Of a DNA stretch of 64,000 nucleotides, positions 1 through 8,830 are shown piece after piece. The stretch spans positions 2,144,501-2,208,500 of the forward strand of contig NZ_CP049250.1 in NCBI RefSeq assembly GCF_011046895.1, written 5' to 3'. The DNA comes from Rhizobium rhizoryzae. GTDB taxonomy: Bacteria > Pseudomonadota > Alphaproteobacteria > Rhizobiales > Rhizobiaceae. The notes under the pieces were generated by a model. That model searched no databases. It had not been told where the DNA came from and saw nothing but the letters and a program-made list of their open reading frames with translations. A program made the translations under genes and the position numbers. Every line of letters begins with the position of its first letter. Position 1 is the first letter of the stretch.

Positions 1-72
1 CATTGTCCGTTTATTTACTGGCGTGGGCTTATCTGGGTAAACGAAGATAACAAATGCCGAGGCGCCACGAGA

Positions 73-1017
73 GTGAACAAGCCGCGTTTTCTGCTCATTT
101 CGCTCGTTCTCGTTTCTCATGTGCTGGTGTTCGGCCTCGCCCGGCTCCTGTCGATGAAGATCGATTTTGAACCACTGCTAAATCTTTATGGCCTGATCAT
201 CGTCGTCTTTGGCTCCGGCATCCTCTATGCCAGCCTGCGGAACATGCCCCCGCTGCGGATGGCGCTGGAATGTGTTGCATATGGCTTCATCCTGACGGTT
301 CCGGCGGCTATCGCGACCTATCTCGCCATAAAGGTCAATATGCCCTTGGCGGACGAAGCCCTTGTGCGAATGGATGCGGCGCTGCATTTCGACTGGCATG
401 CCTTCATCCGGTTCATCGATGAACGCAGGCTGTTGGCGATGAGCCTTGCCGCAGCCTATTTCAGCTTCAGCTTTCAGTTGTTGGGTATTCCGCTGCTGCT
501 GGTGATGTTTGGAAGAGGTCCGCGCGCCTATGCAATGGTTGCCAGCTATGGCCTGATCTGCTTCGTGGCGAGCTTGATCTCCATCTGGTATCCGGCTCTC
601 GGCACCTACGTGGTCTATGGCGTATCACAGGAGCAGCTTTCCCACATCAATGCCGAATTCGGTTTTTACTTCCTCCAGCAGTTCAATGCGGTGAGAAGTG
701 ATCCCGATTTCGTGTTTTCGATCAATCGGCTGGCCGGTATCCTGACATTTCCTTCCGTGCATGCCGCGGTTGCAGCGCTCTGTGCCTGGGCCATGTGGGA
801 TGTTAAGTGGCTGCGGTATCCTTTCGCTGTCTGGAACAGCATGATGGCGATATCCGCGGTTTCCCATGCCAATCACTATCTCGTCGATGTGATTGCGGGC
901 GTTGGCGTGGCCGGGCTCGTGATAGCTGTCGTCAGCATGATCTGTGGCAGCCAACTCACGCGCGCCCACACTCGATCTATCTTTAAGGGTCCGTTGCCGG
1001 TCTCCAGCATCCACTGA
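73..1017 (+). CDS. PAP2-family membrane phosphatase/transferase
   Basis: A 314-residue polytopic membrane protein starting at GTG. The C-terminal half carries the PAP2 (type 2 phosphatidic acid phosphatase) signature: a PSVH segment with His230, then SHANHY with His268 and Asp272 in H-x3-D spacing, matching the two catalytic histidines and aspartate of lipid phosphatases and inositol-phosphotransferases. Several hydrophobic helices precede it. It is followed by a second, divergent PAP2 gene on the same strand. The family hydrolyses or transfers lipid-linked phosphate groups at the membrane; the substrate cannot be read from the sequence. The start has only a weak purine-rich stretch upstream. 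Confidence 0.8.
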   Translation: MNKPRFLLISLVLVSHVLVFGLARLLSMKIDFEPLLNLYGLIIVVFGSGILYASLRNMPPLRMALECVAYGFILTVPAAIATYLAIKVNMPLADEALVRMDAALHFDWHAFIRFIDERRLLAMSLAAAYFSFSFQLLGIPLLLVMFGRGPRAYAMVASYGLICFVASLISIWYPALGTYVVYGVSQEQLSHINAEFGFYFLQQFNAVRSDPDFVFSINRLAGILTFPSVHAAVAALCAWAMWDVKWLRYPFAVWNSMMAISAVSHANHYLVDVIAGVGVAGLVIAVVSMICGSQLTRAHTRSIFKGPLPVSSIH

Positions 1018-1135
1018 TGAGGACGGTTGCAAAACTTCCGGCTAAGTTGTGTGAAGTTGGGTAAAATTCTCAGCCAGCAAGAAATTTTAAATTATGGGTT
1101 GTCATGGTGGGCCAAATTCGGAGGCCTTTTCAACC

Positions 1136-2239
1136 ATGAATACACTAATTTTCTCATCTAAGGAGTTTGGCCAGGGCGTCCTTCGTTCATTGGCAGACTG
1201 CCTTCTCCGTGATGCGCCCCTTCATGCCGCCATCCTGTGCTATTGTCTTCTTGCCCTCACAGGCACGGTTATTCTGGAGCACGGTAATATTCTGTCGCTG
1301 CTTCAATATCTTGAGCGAGCTCCCCAGATATTCCTCCTTTTCATGTCCAGTGTCCTGTTAGCAACAGAACTGATTCCGGTCATTATGCGGGCGGGTCGCC
1401 GACGCAAACTGGCCTACATGCGGATGCTTTCGCATGACCGTATCGCCCGCTTCCTGGCAGGTCTGATTCTGCTCATCTCGATCTCAATCTTTCTCGGCGC
1501 ATTCACCTGGTTCAAGACGCTTTTACCTGCCTTGAACGGTGGCTTCCCGCATGATCCACTTCTGGCAGATCTGGATCGCTGGCTTCATGGTGGAACGGAT
1601 CCGTGGAGACTACTCTGGTCGCTGCCATTTGCATCCGAGGCGTTACCCGTCATCGGGCATGGGTACAGCGTCCTGTGGTACCTGCTGTGCTTCGGTGGGC
1701 TGTTCTTCGTGGTGACCTCCCCGAAGGCGGATCATCTGCGCGGGCGCTACATCGCGTCCTTTCTCTTTTGCTGGATCTTTCTTGGAAACATTGTTGCAGG
1801 AAGCTTGATGTCTGCTGGACCTGCCTTTTATGGCGCCGTGACTCAGGATGTTGAACGGTTCCGCCCGCTGCTTCTCGCACTGTCACAGGATCAATCCCCG
1901 TTTTCAGCCTCGATATTCCAGTCTTACCTCTGGTTTCTGCATGAGAAGGGATTGAGCGGTTTCGGTAGCGGAATATCCGCCTTCCCAAGCATCCATGTGG
2001 GACTCATCGTCATGAATGCACTCTTCGTCTGGGAGCATTCCAGACGGTGGGGGGCGGTAGCATTCGCTGCCTGCCTTCTCACAATGGCAAGTTCGGTCTA
2101 CCTCGGTTGGCACTACGCTCTGGATGGCTATGTTGCCGCGGGGGTCATGGTGCTGGCGCATCTGATGTTGAAGCGGATGCCGCGTCTTCAGGGCCAGAGC
2201 ATGCCAGCTATCAGGTGGCCTGCGCTCATCAAGAGCTGA
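1136..2239 (+). CDS. PAP2-family membrane protein (second copy)
   Basis: A 367-residue membrane protein. I prefer the internal ATG at 1136 (MNTLIFSS) over an upstream ATG at 1094, because the intervening 14 residues are not hydrophobic and look like leader. PAP2 catalytic elements are FPSIH with His287 and GWHYALDG with His326 and Asp330. It is longer than its neighbour and only related in the catalytic core, so this is a tandem pair of family members rather than a recent duplication. Likely a lipid phosphatase or phosphotransferase facing the periplasm; specificity unknown. Confidence 0.78.
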   Translation: MNTLIFSSKEFGQGVLRSLADCLLRDAPLHAAILCYCLLALTGTVILEHGNILSLLQYLERAPQIFLLFMSSVLLATELIPVIMRAGRRRKLAYMRMLSHDRIARFLAGLILLISISIFLGAFTWFKTLLPALNGGFPHDPLLADLDRWLHGGTDPWRLLWSLPFASEALPVIGHGYSVLWYLLCFGGLFFVVTSPKADHLRGRYIASFLFCWIFLGNIVAGSLMSAGPAFYGAVTQDVERFRPLLLALSQDQSPFSASIFQSYLWFLHEKGLSGFGSGISAFPSIHVGLIVMNALFVWEHSRRWGAVAFAACLLTMASSVYLGWHYALDGYVAAGVMVLAHLMLKRMPRLQGQSMPAIRWPALIKS

Positions 2240-2428
2240 TTTACAAGAGTGTCGCTAATCTCAGTGCACCAAGCTCGTCCAGAGCATGAGGTTTTGCTAC
2301 TCGTCGCAATAGACGTTAAATGCTGAAACAGAGCGGGGCGGGGCGTTCCCGCTCTCGTGTCATGGAACGATGGTTGAGATTCGCCATTATCGTGCACGCG
2401 GAATGCAGCAACGGCAGAGGGTGCAGCG

Positions 2429-3337
2429 ATGGAATGGCGTGGCAGACGGCAATCGGACAATATCGAAGATCGCCGTGCGGATGGCGGCGGCGGTTTCCGT
2501 TCCGGTCCGGGCTTTCGGATTCCAATCGGTGGCGGCGGTCGCGGCGGTGGCATCGGGATCGGCGGGCTGATCTTCATCGTGATCGTCTGCTTCATTCTCG
2601 GCATCAATCCGCTCACGCTTCTATCTGGCGGCGATATCGATCTTGGCGGTGGTTCATCCGGTCAGCAGCAGGTTCAGCGCGCCCCGCAGAACGATGAAAT
2701 GAAAGCGTTCGTTTCGACTGTTCTGGCGGAAACCGAAGATACCTGGACGCAAATTTTCCAGCAGCGTGGTGGCCAGTATGAGGAGCCAAAGCTAGTCCTG
2801 TTTTCGGGGCGGGTAGATTCGGCTTGCGGGCTTGCATCCTCGGCCAGTGGCCCGTTCTATTGCCCCGGCGACCGAAAGGTTTACCTCGACACAGCGTTTT
2901 TCCAGCAGCTATCGGGCCAATTTGGCGCATCGGGCGATTTTGCCGAAGCCTATGTCATTGCTCATGAAGTGGGTCATCACGTCCAGAACCTGATCGGTGT
3001 CCTCCCCAAATTCAACCAGATGCGCAAGTCCATGAGCGAGGCGGATGCCAACCGCATGTCTGTGCGCGTGGAACTTCAGGCTGATTGCTTTGCGGGCGTC
3101 TGGGGCAAGTACACCGACCAGAAGGGTATTCTGGAAACGGGCGATCTTGAGGAGGCGCTCAACGCCGCGCAGAAGATCGGGGACGACACCTTGCAGCGCC
3201 GCTCGCAGGGTTATGTTGTTCCGGACAGCTTCAACCACGGAACTTCGGCGCAGCGAGTCAAATGGTTCCGCAAGGGCTTTACGAGCGGCAACATGCAGGC
3301 CTGCGATACGTTCACGCCGAGCTACCAGCAGCTATGA
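2429..3337 (+). CDS. YpfJ-type neutral zinc metallopeptidase
   Basis: 302 residues. The N-terminus (MEWRGRRQSDNIEDRR) is the conserved start of the YpfJ/PF04228 family, followed by a Gly-rich linker (about residues 20-45) and one transmembrane helix (about 46-66). The zinc site is AHEVGHH with His179, Glu180 and His183, in the expected HExxH arrangement. The enzyme is expected to be anchored in the inner membrane with the peptidase domain outside. The substrate of the family is not established. Its stop overlaps by 6 bp the stop of the convergent LytTR gene. Confidence 0.88.
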   Translation: MEWRGRRQSDNIEDRRADGGGGFRSGPGFRIPIGGGGRGGGIGIGGLIFIVIVCFILGINPLTLLSGGDIDLGGGSSGQQQVQRAPQNDEMKAFVSTVLAETEDTWTQIFQQRGGQYEEPKLVLFSGRVDSACGLASSASGPFYCPGDRKVYLDTAFFQQLSGQFGASGDFAEAYVIAHEVGHHVQNLIGVLPKFNQMRKSMSEADANRMSVRVELQADCFAGVWGKYTDQKGILETGDLEEALNAAQKIGDDTLQRRSQGYVVPDSFNHGTSAQRVKWFRKGFTSGNMQACDTFTPSYQQL

Positions 3338-4288
3338 AGGTTGACTGTCAGAAAATTTGAGACGGATCTTTGCCTCATTGGGTCTACTGACGGGGAGTTC
3401 TTCGCCAGCCTTCGTCACAGCCACAAGTCTTCCGTTTGCGCGTTTCAGGTGGGCGATATGGTCGTCTGCCACCCAATGCGAGCGGTGAATGCGCTGGCCC
3501 GAAACCGGCGCGGTTTCGTTCAGCGCGTCGCTGAAGCGAAGCAGGACCAGTTCCTTGCCGCGTGATGTTACCACCTCAGTGTAGTGGTCCTGCACAGCGA
3601 GCCTCAGCAACCTGCCACGGTGTTGGGGTTTCAGCCGCGACAGGATTGGCGGATCGGCAAGTTCCTCTGCACTGGATTGCGACGACGGCTCCGGCTGAGA
3701 GACAGCGGGCGGTTTGCTCTCGTGCCGCCAATCCATCGGCTCATCCGCTTGCCTCTCAGATGCTGGCGGGCTCATCGTCAGATAGGTCAGGGCGCAGAGC
3801 AGGGGGCTGAGCAGGAGCGAAATCTTGATCTGTTCGAACGTGCTCCCGACAGACATGGACTGCCCCGTAAACCCCGCCTGCAAAACTTCCACCGCAAGGC
3901 CAATGGGCAAGGCTGCGATGATCGCGCCGATCATCATGATGGGGAGTCGATGTCTGCCGCCACGACTCAAGACCGCGAGTGCCAGTACGATGACGAAGCT
4001 TGCGATGGAAAAAGCTATTACCTGCAGGAAAAGCCAGAAGGCGAGGCGGCGAAGGAAGGGCATCGATGCGCCGGTGCCGAACGGCCCGACAACCGTGAAC
4101 ACGATACTGACAATCACGATCGTCGCCCAGAATCGCGACGAGCCGAAAAACCTCTGCAATTCGCGAAGCGTGAATTGCAAATAGACGCTTCTCACGAACT
4201 TTACCCTCACATTGACGCCAATCCGGTTGGCTGCACCCAGGTTTTCGCCAATCTCGGGGACGAATTCAACCGGAGAACCCGCCGTCAT
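3332..4288 (-). CDS. Membrane-bound LytTR-family transcriptional regulator
   Basis: About 318 residues from the ATG at 4288, chosen because an AGAGGGG-type ribosome site lies 8 nt upstream; a GTG at 4210 is an alternative start. Four hydrophobic helices occupy the middle of the N-terminal half, followed by a polar linker and a C-terminal LytTR DNA-binding domain (about the last 100 residues, with the LLRLAVQDHYTEV and HRSHWVA elements typical of the family). Membrane-tethered LytTR regulators usually control a small adjacent locus. The divergent DUF2306 gene starts at 4287, so the two start codons overlap in opposite directions, which makes that gene the obvious target. Confidence 0.8.
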   Translation of the reverse strand: MTAGSPVEFVPEIGENLGAANRIGVNVRVKFVRSVYLQFTLRELQRFFGSSRFWATIVIVSIVFTVVGPFGTGASMPFLRRLAFWLFLQVIAFSIASFVIVLALAVLSRGGRHRLPIMMIGAIIAALPIGLAVEVLQAGFTGQSMSVGSTFEQIKISLLLSPLLCALTYLTMSPPASERQADEPMDWRHESKPPAVSQPEPSSQSSAEELADPPILSRLKPQHRGRLLRLAVQDHYTEVVTSRGKELVLLRFSDALNETAPVSGQRIHRSHWVADDHIAHLKRANGRLVAVTKAGEELPVSRPNEAKIRLKFSDSQPS

Positions 4289-4820
4289 GATGCTTGCCCC
4301 TCTTCTTGAAGCGCCTCTCGCCGTCCAAATCCACGTTGCCGCTGTTTTGCCCGCCGCGGTGCTTGGTGCTTTCCTTCTCATCTGGAAGGGACGAGGAACT
4401 TCGCTTCACAGGCTGTTCGGCAAGATCTGGCTGTTTCTGATGCTCGCTACGGCGGGCTCCAGTTTCTTTATCCATAGCCTTGATATGATCTGGGGCTTTT
4501 CTCCAATCCACCTGTTATCGATCATGGTGATTGTCAGCAGCTGGCGCGTTTACCGGACTGCGCGTGCGGGAAACATCCGCGCGCATACCGCTACCGTTCG
4601 TCAGCTTTATTTCTGGGGCATCGTCGTGGCCGGCGGGTTCACGCTCGTTCCTCATCGAATGATGCATGCTGTCGTCGTCCGGGATAGTTCGTCCACGCAA
4701 TTGGCCTTGCTGATCTTCGTGGTCGCTGTTCCCTTGCTGGCTTTCTACCTACAACAGAATCGGAAAATTCGAGCTGTTGCGGCTGTCGATCCGATCCGGG
4801 CAACCCATCACTCCAGTTGA
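4287..4820 (+). CDS. DUF2306 membrane protein
   Basis: 177 residues with four to five transmembrane helices. The HRLFGKIW segment after the first helix and the later histidines match DUF2306-type small membrane proteins, some of which are heme-associated. A CGGAGAA ribosome site lies about 10 nt before the ATG. The start codon overlaps the start of the divergent LytTR regulator. A strong terminator follows at 4896-4931. Function unknown; regulation by the neighbouring LytTR protein is an inference from position. Confidence 0.65.
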   Translation: MMLAPLLEAPLAVQIHVAAVLPAAVLGAFLLIWKGRGTSLHRLFGKIWLFLMLATAGSSFFIHSLDMIWGFSPIHLLSIMVIVSSWRVYRTARAGNIRAHTATVRQLYFWGIVVAGGFTLVPHRMMHAVVVRDSSSTQLALLIFVVAVPLLAFYLQQNRKIRAVAAVDPIRATHHSS

Positions 4821-4895
4821 TGGCTCCATTCAATTCTTCTGCTTTATTAGGCAAAAGGGTTGCTACTCTGGAGGGCGTGATCTAAGTCCGTTCAT

Positions 4896-4931
4896 GGCCG
4901 ACTGCCCATTTTTCGTGCAGCGGCCTTTTTT
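4896..4931 (+). terminator. Rho-independent terminator after the DUF2306 gene
   Basis: Stem GGCCG(A)CTGC / GCAGCGGCC with one bulged A and an 11-nt loop, followed by six T. It ends only 19 nt before the MATE start, so the MATE promoter must lie upstream of or within it, and it could act as an attenuator for that gene. Confidence 0.75.
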
Positions 4932-4949
4932 CGTTTCCGGAGCATGGTC

Positions 4950-6338
4950 ATGTCCACCGTTCTTGCGTCAGCGCAGTCCTCATCGATGTCTGATAACTCG
5001 TGGGGCTCCCATGTAAAGTCGACCATCGGGCTTGGCGTTCCGTTTGTCGGCGCGCAACTGGCGCAGATGGCGATCAATACGACGGATGTGGTGATGGTCG
5101 GCTGGCTGGGGACGACCGAACTGGCGGCCGTGGTGCTTGCCAGCCAGATGTTCTTCGTTGTCTTTATTTTCGGCAGCGGTTTTTCCAATGCTGTGATTCC
5201 GCTTGTAGCGCAGGCTGTCGGGCGAGGGGACCAGAAGCAGGCGCGCCGTTCGGTGCGAATGGGAATGTGGGTGGTGATAGCCTATGGCATCGTCACGGCG
5301 CCGATCCTGTTCTTCTCCAAGGAGATTCTGCTGACTCTGGGGCAGGCGCCTGACGTTGCTGAATTGGCGCAATCCTATCTTCGCATTCTCCAGTGGGGCA
5401 TGTTTCCGGCGCTGCTGGTGATGGTGCTGCGCTCCTTTGCCAGTGCCTTGCAGCGCGCGGGTATCGTGCTTTACGTCACGCTTGGCATGTTCGCCTTCAA
5501 TGCGGTAGTCGATTACGGCCTCATCTTCGGCAATCTCGGCATGCCGAAGCTCGGGCTCAATGGTGCCGCGATTGCCTCGCTGAGCGCCAACCTTTTGGGG
5601 TTTGCGTTGCTGGTGGCCTATATCCAGAGCCGCGAGGAAATGCGTGCCTACGAGATTTTCGTGCGCTTCTGGCGTCCGGACTGGAGTGCCTTTCGGGAGA
5701 TCTTTGCGGTGGGTTTGCCCATTGGCTTCACCATTCTTGCTGAGGCGGGCCTCTTCACGGCTGCATCGCTGCTGATGGGTATGCTTGGAAAGCTGGAACT
5801 GGCGGCGCACGGCATTGCCCTGCAACTGGCGTCAATCGCCTTCATGGTGCCGCTTGGACTGGCGCAAGTTGCCACTGTGCGTGTGGGTCTTGCCTATGGT
5901 CGCGGAGACCATCTTGGCGTCAAGCGCGCGGCGGTGGCTGTGCTGGTGGTGGGCCTGGGCTTTTCTATCGTTGGAAGTACGCTGTTTGCGGTGGCTCCGG
6001 CTTCCCTTGGCCGGCTGTTCCTGGATACGAGCCTGCCGGATGCCCAGCGCGTGTTGGAGCTTGCGGTGCCGCTCATCATGCTGGCAGGCGCATTTCAGTT
6101 GTTCGATGGGCTGCAGGCAGTTGCTGCGGGGCTTCTGCGCGGCTTGAAGGATACGCAGGTGCCGATGGTGCTCGCGCTGATCGCCTATTGGCCCATCGGT
6201 TTCGTATTTGCCTGGGTCTTTGCTTTCCCTCTGGAATGGCGCGGGCCGGGCGTCTGGATCGGGTTTGTGACTGGTCTTACAGCAGCAGCCGTCATGCTGT
6301 GCGTGCGTTTCTGGCTTCTTGTCAGGGAACGGGGCTGA
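4950..6338 (+). CDS. MATE-family multidrug efflux transporter
   Basis: 462 residues from the ATG at 4950. This start has GGAG at a good 7-nt spacing, whereas the ATG at 4944 is only 1 nt from it. Twelve hydrophobic helices form two halves, with NTTDVVMVGWLG in the first and HGIALQLASIAFMVPLGLAQVATVRVG in the second half, both typical of the NorM branch. MATE proteins export cationic drugs or metabolites in exchange for sodium or protons across the inner membrane. The gene is monocistronic, with a terminator at 6357-6387. Confidence 0.9.
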   Translation: MSTVLASAQSSSMSDNSWGSHVKSTIGLGVPFVGAQLAQMAINTTDVVMVGWLGTTELAAVVLASQMFFVVFIFGSGFSNAVIPLVAQAVGRGDQKQARRSVRMGMWVVIAYGIVTAPILFFSKEILLTLGQAPDVAELAQSYLRILQWGMFPALLVMVLRSFASALQRAGIVLYVTLGMFAFNAVVDYGLIFGNLGMPKLGLNGAAIASLSANLLGFALLVAYIQSREEMRAYEIFVRFWRPDWSAFREIFAVGLPIGFTILAEAGLFTAASLLMGMLGKLELAAHGIALQLASIAFMVPLGLAQVATVRVGLAYGRGDHLGVKRAAVAVLVVGLGFSIVGSTLFAVAPASLGRLFLDTSLPDAQRVLELAVPLIMLAGAFQLFDGLQAVAAGLLRGLKDTQVPMVLALIAYWPIGFVFAWVFAFPLEWRGPGVWIGFVTGLTAAAVMLCVRFWLLVRERG

Positions 6339-6356
6339 AAGGCTTTGTCTTACGCA

Positions 6357-6387
6357 AATGGCCCGCACGAAGCGGGCCATTTTTTTA
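6357..6387. terminator. Bidirectional terminator between MATE gene and carA
   Basis: Perfect 10-bp stem AATGGCCCGC / GCGGGCCATT with a 5-nt ACGAA loop and a T run on the + strand. It sits between two convergent genes. Confidence 0.85.
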
Positions 6388-6408
6388 TTCCAAGACGTCT
6401 GATGTGGA

Positions 6409-7614
6409 TCAGCGCTCGGCCAGTGCAGCCTCACCCTTGCGCTCACGCACCAGGTTGATGAAGCGGCGGAACAGGTAGTGGCTGTCCTGCGGGCCGGGCG
6501 ATGCTTCCGGGTGATGCTGGACCGAGAAGACGGGCTTGCCTGCGAGGCGCAGACCGCAATTGCTGCCATCGAACAGCGAAATGTGAGTCTCTTCCACACC
6601 TTCCGGCAGCGACTTCGAGTCGATTGCGAAGCCGTGGTTCATGGAAACGATCTCGACCTTGCCGGTGGTGTGATCCTTGACCGGATGGTTGGCGCCATGG
6701 TGCCCCTGATGCATTTTCTCGGTCTTCGCGCCAAGCGCCAGACCCAGCATCTGGTGGCCAAGGCAAATGCCGAATGTCGGTGTTTCCGTCTTGATGATCT
6801 GCTGGATGACCGGCACCGCATACTTGCCAGTTGCCGCCGGATCGCCCGGACCGTTTGACAGGAATACGCCATCCGGGTTCAGCGCCATGATGTCTTCAGC
6901 AGACGTGTTGGCAGGAACGACGGTTACCTTGCAATCCAAGCCGGTGAAGAGGCGCAGAATGTTGCGCTTCACACCATAGTCGACGCAGACGATGTGATAC
7001 TTCGCGTCGTCTGCCTTGAGGTTGTCATAGCCTTCATTCCAGACCCATGGCTTTTCGGTCCAGTGCGAAGACTGACCTGATGTGGCTTCCTTGGCGAGGT
7101 CGAGATCCACCAGACCGCTCCACGCGCGGGCTTCCGCCTTCAGCGCTTCGATGTCGAACACGCCGTTCGGGTCGTGGGCGATAACCGCGTTCGGTGCGCC
7201 ATGCTCGCGGATCCAGGCAGTCAGCGCACGGGTGTCGATACCCGAAAGGCCGATGATGCCGCGGCTTGCCAGCCAGTCGTTCAGGTGCTTCGCCGCACGG
7301 TAGTTCGATGGCTCGGTGATATCCGCCTTGAAGATGGTACCCACTGCGCCGCGGCGTGCTGCTGGCGTCAGGTCTTCCACGTCTTCGTCGTTGGTGCCGA
7401 TATTGCCGATGTGCGGAAAGGTGAAGGTGACGATCTGTCCGAGATAGGACGGGTCTGTCAGGATTTCCTGATAGCCGGTGAGCGCAGTGTTGAAGCAGAC
7501 TTCTGCCGTCACCTTGCCCGTGGCGCCAATACCGACGCCTTCGATTACCGTACCATCCGCGAGGACAAGGACGGCCGTTGGCTTGCGAGAGGTCCAGGGT
7601 GCAGTGTTGGTCAT
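6409..7614 (-). CDS. carA: Carbamoyl-phosphate synthase small (glutaminase) subunit
   Basis: 401 residues from the ATG at 7614 (MTNTAPWTSRKPTAVLVLAD), the usual CarA length. The N-terminal domain carries the conserved GYQEILTDPSYLGQIV. The C-terminal class I glutamine amidotransferase domain carries SNGPGDP, GICLGHQ with nucleophile Cys284, and HPEASPGP with the His-Glu pair. CarA hydrolyses glutamine and channels ammonia to CarB for carbamoyl phosphate, feeding arginine and pyrimidine synthesis. carB is not adjacent in this window. It is divergent from the YqeY-like gene; the 320-bp gap should hold both promoters. Confidence 0.97.
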   Translation of the reverse strand: MTNTAPWTSRKPTAVLVLADGTVIEGVGIGATGKVTAEVCFNTALTGYQEILTDPSYLGQIVTFTFPHIGNIGTNDEDVEDLTPAARRGAVGTIFKADITEPSNYRAAKHLNDWLASRGIIGLSGIDTRALTAWIREHGAPNAVIAHDPNGVFDIEALKAEARAWSGLVDLDLAKEATSGQSSHWTEKPWVWNEGYDNLKADDAKYHIVCVDYGVKRNILRLFTGLDCKVTVVPANTSAEDIMALNPDGVFLSNGPGDPAATGKYAVPVIQQIIKTETPTFGICLGHQMLGLALGAKTEKMHQGHHGANHPVKDHTTGKVEIVSMNHGFAIDSKSLPEGVEETHISLFDGSNCGLRLAGKPVFSVQHHPEASPGPQDSHYLFRRFINLVRERKGEAALAER

Positions 7615-7933
7615 AACAGTTTGTCTCCGCCCGTTGCCCGGCCACTCAGCGCGGCAGAGCCATAGGGCCATCTATGGTCGCGAAAAATGGCGCGCGGAAG
7701 GTCGCGCCTGGCTTTGGATACAATTCTCGTGCAGGTGCGGGAAAATAGTGAAAGTGTTTGCGATGGTCAATCCGAGTTCTCAAGGTAATCTGTCATTTGA
7801 ACAGGGTAGATGCAAGTATTCCAACCTCCGAATTGATCCGCATCGCCGGGTGGTTTAAGAGATCGCCCACCAAAGGCGTCGTGCTTCAGCAAAACGAAAT
7901 GCGCGGACGCCTTTACAAGGAGATAAGAAGAAG
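7615..7933. other. Divergent intergenic region carA / yqeY-like
   Basis: 319 bp without a supported gene. It must hold the promoters of both divergent genes. I see no clear long inverted repeat or riboswitch fold. A good ribosome site (AAGGAGAT) precedes the + strand gene. Confidence 0.5.
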
Positions 7934-8386
7934 ATGATGCGCGACACACTTTCCAATGCGATGAAGGAAGCCTTGAAGGCCAAGGACAGTCGCCGCCTTT
8001 CCACCGTCCGCCTGATCCAGACCGCAGTCAAGGATCGCGACATCGCCCATCGTGGCGTAGGCAAGGACCCGGTAACTGACGATGAGATCTTGCAGATCCT
8101 GCAGAAGATGATCAAGCAGCGCGAAGAATCGGCCAAGATCTATGACGAGGGCGGTCGCGCCGAACTTGCTGCGCAGGAGCGTGAGGAAATCGAAATCATT
8201 CGTTCCTTCATGCCCGAACAGATGTCTGACGAGGCCGTGCGCGCTGCCTGCGAGGCGGTGATTGCAGAGATTGGGGCTCAGGGTCTGCGTGACATGGGCA
8301 AGGTTATCGGTGTCCTGAAAGAGCGCTATGCCGGACAGATGGATTTTGCAAAGGCATCCGGGCTGGTCAAAGAACTTTTGAAGTAA
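7934..8386 (+). CDS. GatB/YqeY domain protein
   Basis: 150 residues, the full length of the YqeY family. The N-terminus MRDTLSNAMKEALKAKD and the later MGKVIGVLKERYAGQMDFAKASGLVKELL are family hallmarks (helical tail domain also found in GatB and GlnRS). The family is thought to help amidotransferase-dependent tRNA charging, but the free-standing proteins have no firmly established role. AAGGAGAT lies about 9 nt upstream of the tandem ATG start. A terminator follows at 8411-8446. Confidence 0.9.
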   Translation: MMRDTLSNAMKEALKAKDSRRLSTVRLIQTAVKDRDIAHRGVGKDPVTDDEILQILQKMIKQREESAKIYDEGGRAELAAQEREEIEIIRSFMPEQMSDEAVRAACEAVIAEIGAQGLRDMGKVIGVLKERYAGQMDFAKASGLVKELLK

Positions 8387-8410
8387 GCCCTTTCTACCTT
8401 CAGAACCGCG

Positions 8411-8446
8411 AAAAGGCTGGGTCCGGGGACAAGGATCCAGCCTTTT
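8411..8446 (+). terminator. Terminator after the YqeY-like gene
   Basis: 14-bp stem AAAAGGCTGGGTCC / GGATCCAGCCTTTT with one wobble pair and an 8-nt loop; the T run is part of the stem base. Confidence 0.75.
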
Positions 8447-8830
8447 CGTTTGGAGGTCGTTCTATGAAGGCCAAGCGAGGCAGGGCTTAGGGATGGCCCT
8501 GCCTCTCTACGCCTGGACATTCGCAACCGCCCCAGGGAAGAGCGGTTGCTGAAGGCGCGAGCGGGGGGCTGCATCTGCGCCTTTACTGTCAGCCTTCCCG
8601 ATGGAGAGTGGGACGTCGAGAAGGCATGAGTAGAAAACGCCTGCAGCCGCCAACAATCAAATTACAAAATTATAATTTTTGCTCCGCAGCATGCGCCTTA
8701 GTTTGGTCACAAGCCGGGCGAGAAGTGAGAGGTTATCTTGTTTGGAGCTGTGGATAGTGGGGGCTGCTGTCGATGATGATGGCGCATTGGCCGGGCACGT
8801 ACTACATGGTTGAATAAGCTTGAGGGTCCA
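8447..8830. other. Intergenic region upstream of dnaG
   Basis: 384 bp. It includes a short A/T-rich stretch around 8655-8685 (AAATTACAAAATTATAATTTTT) that may mark a promoter. No RNA gene or ORF is convincing here. Confidence 0.4.
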
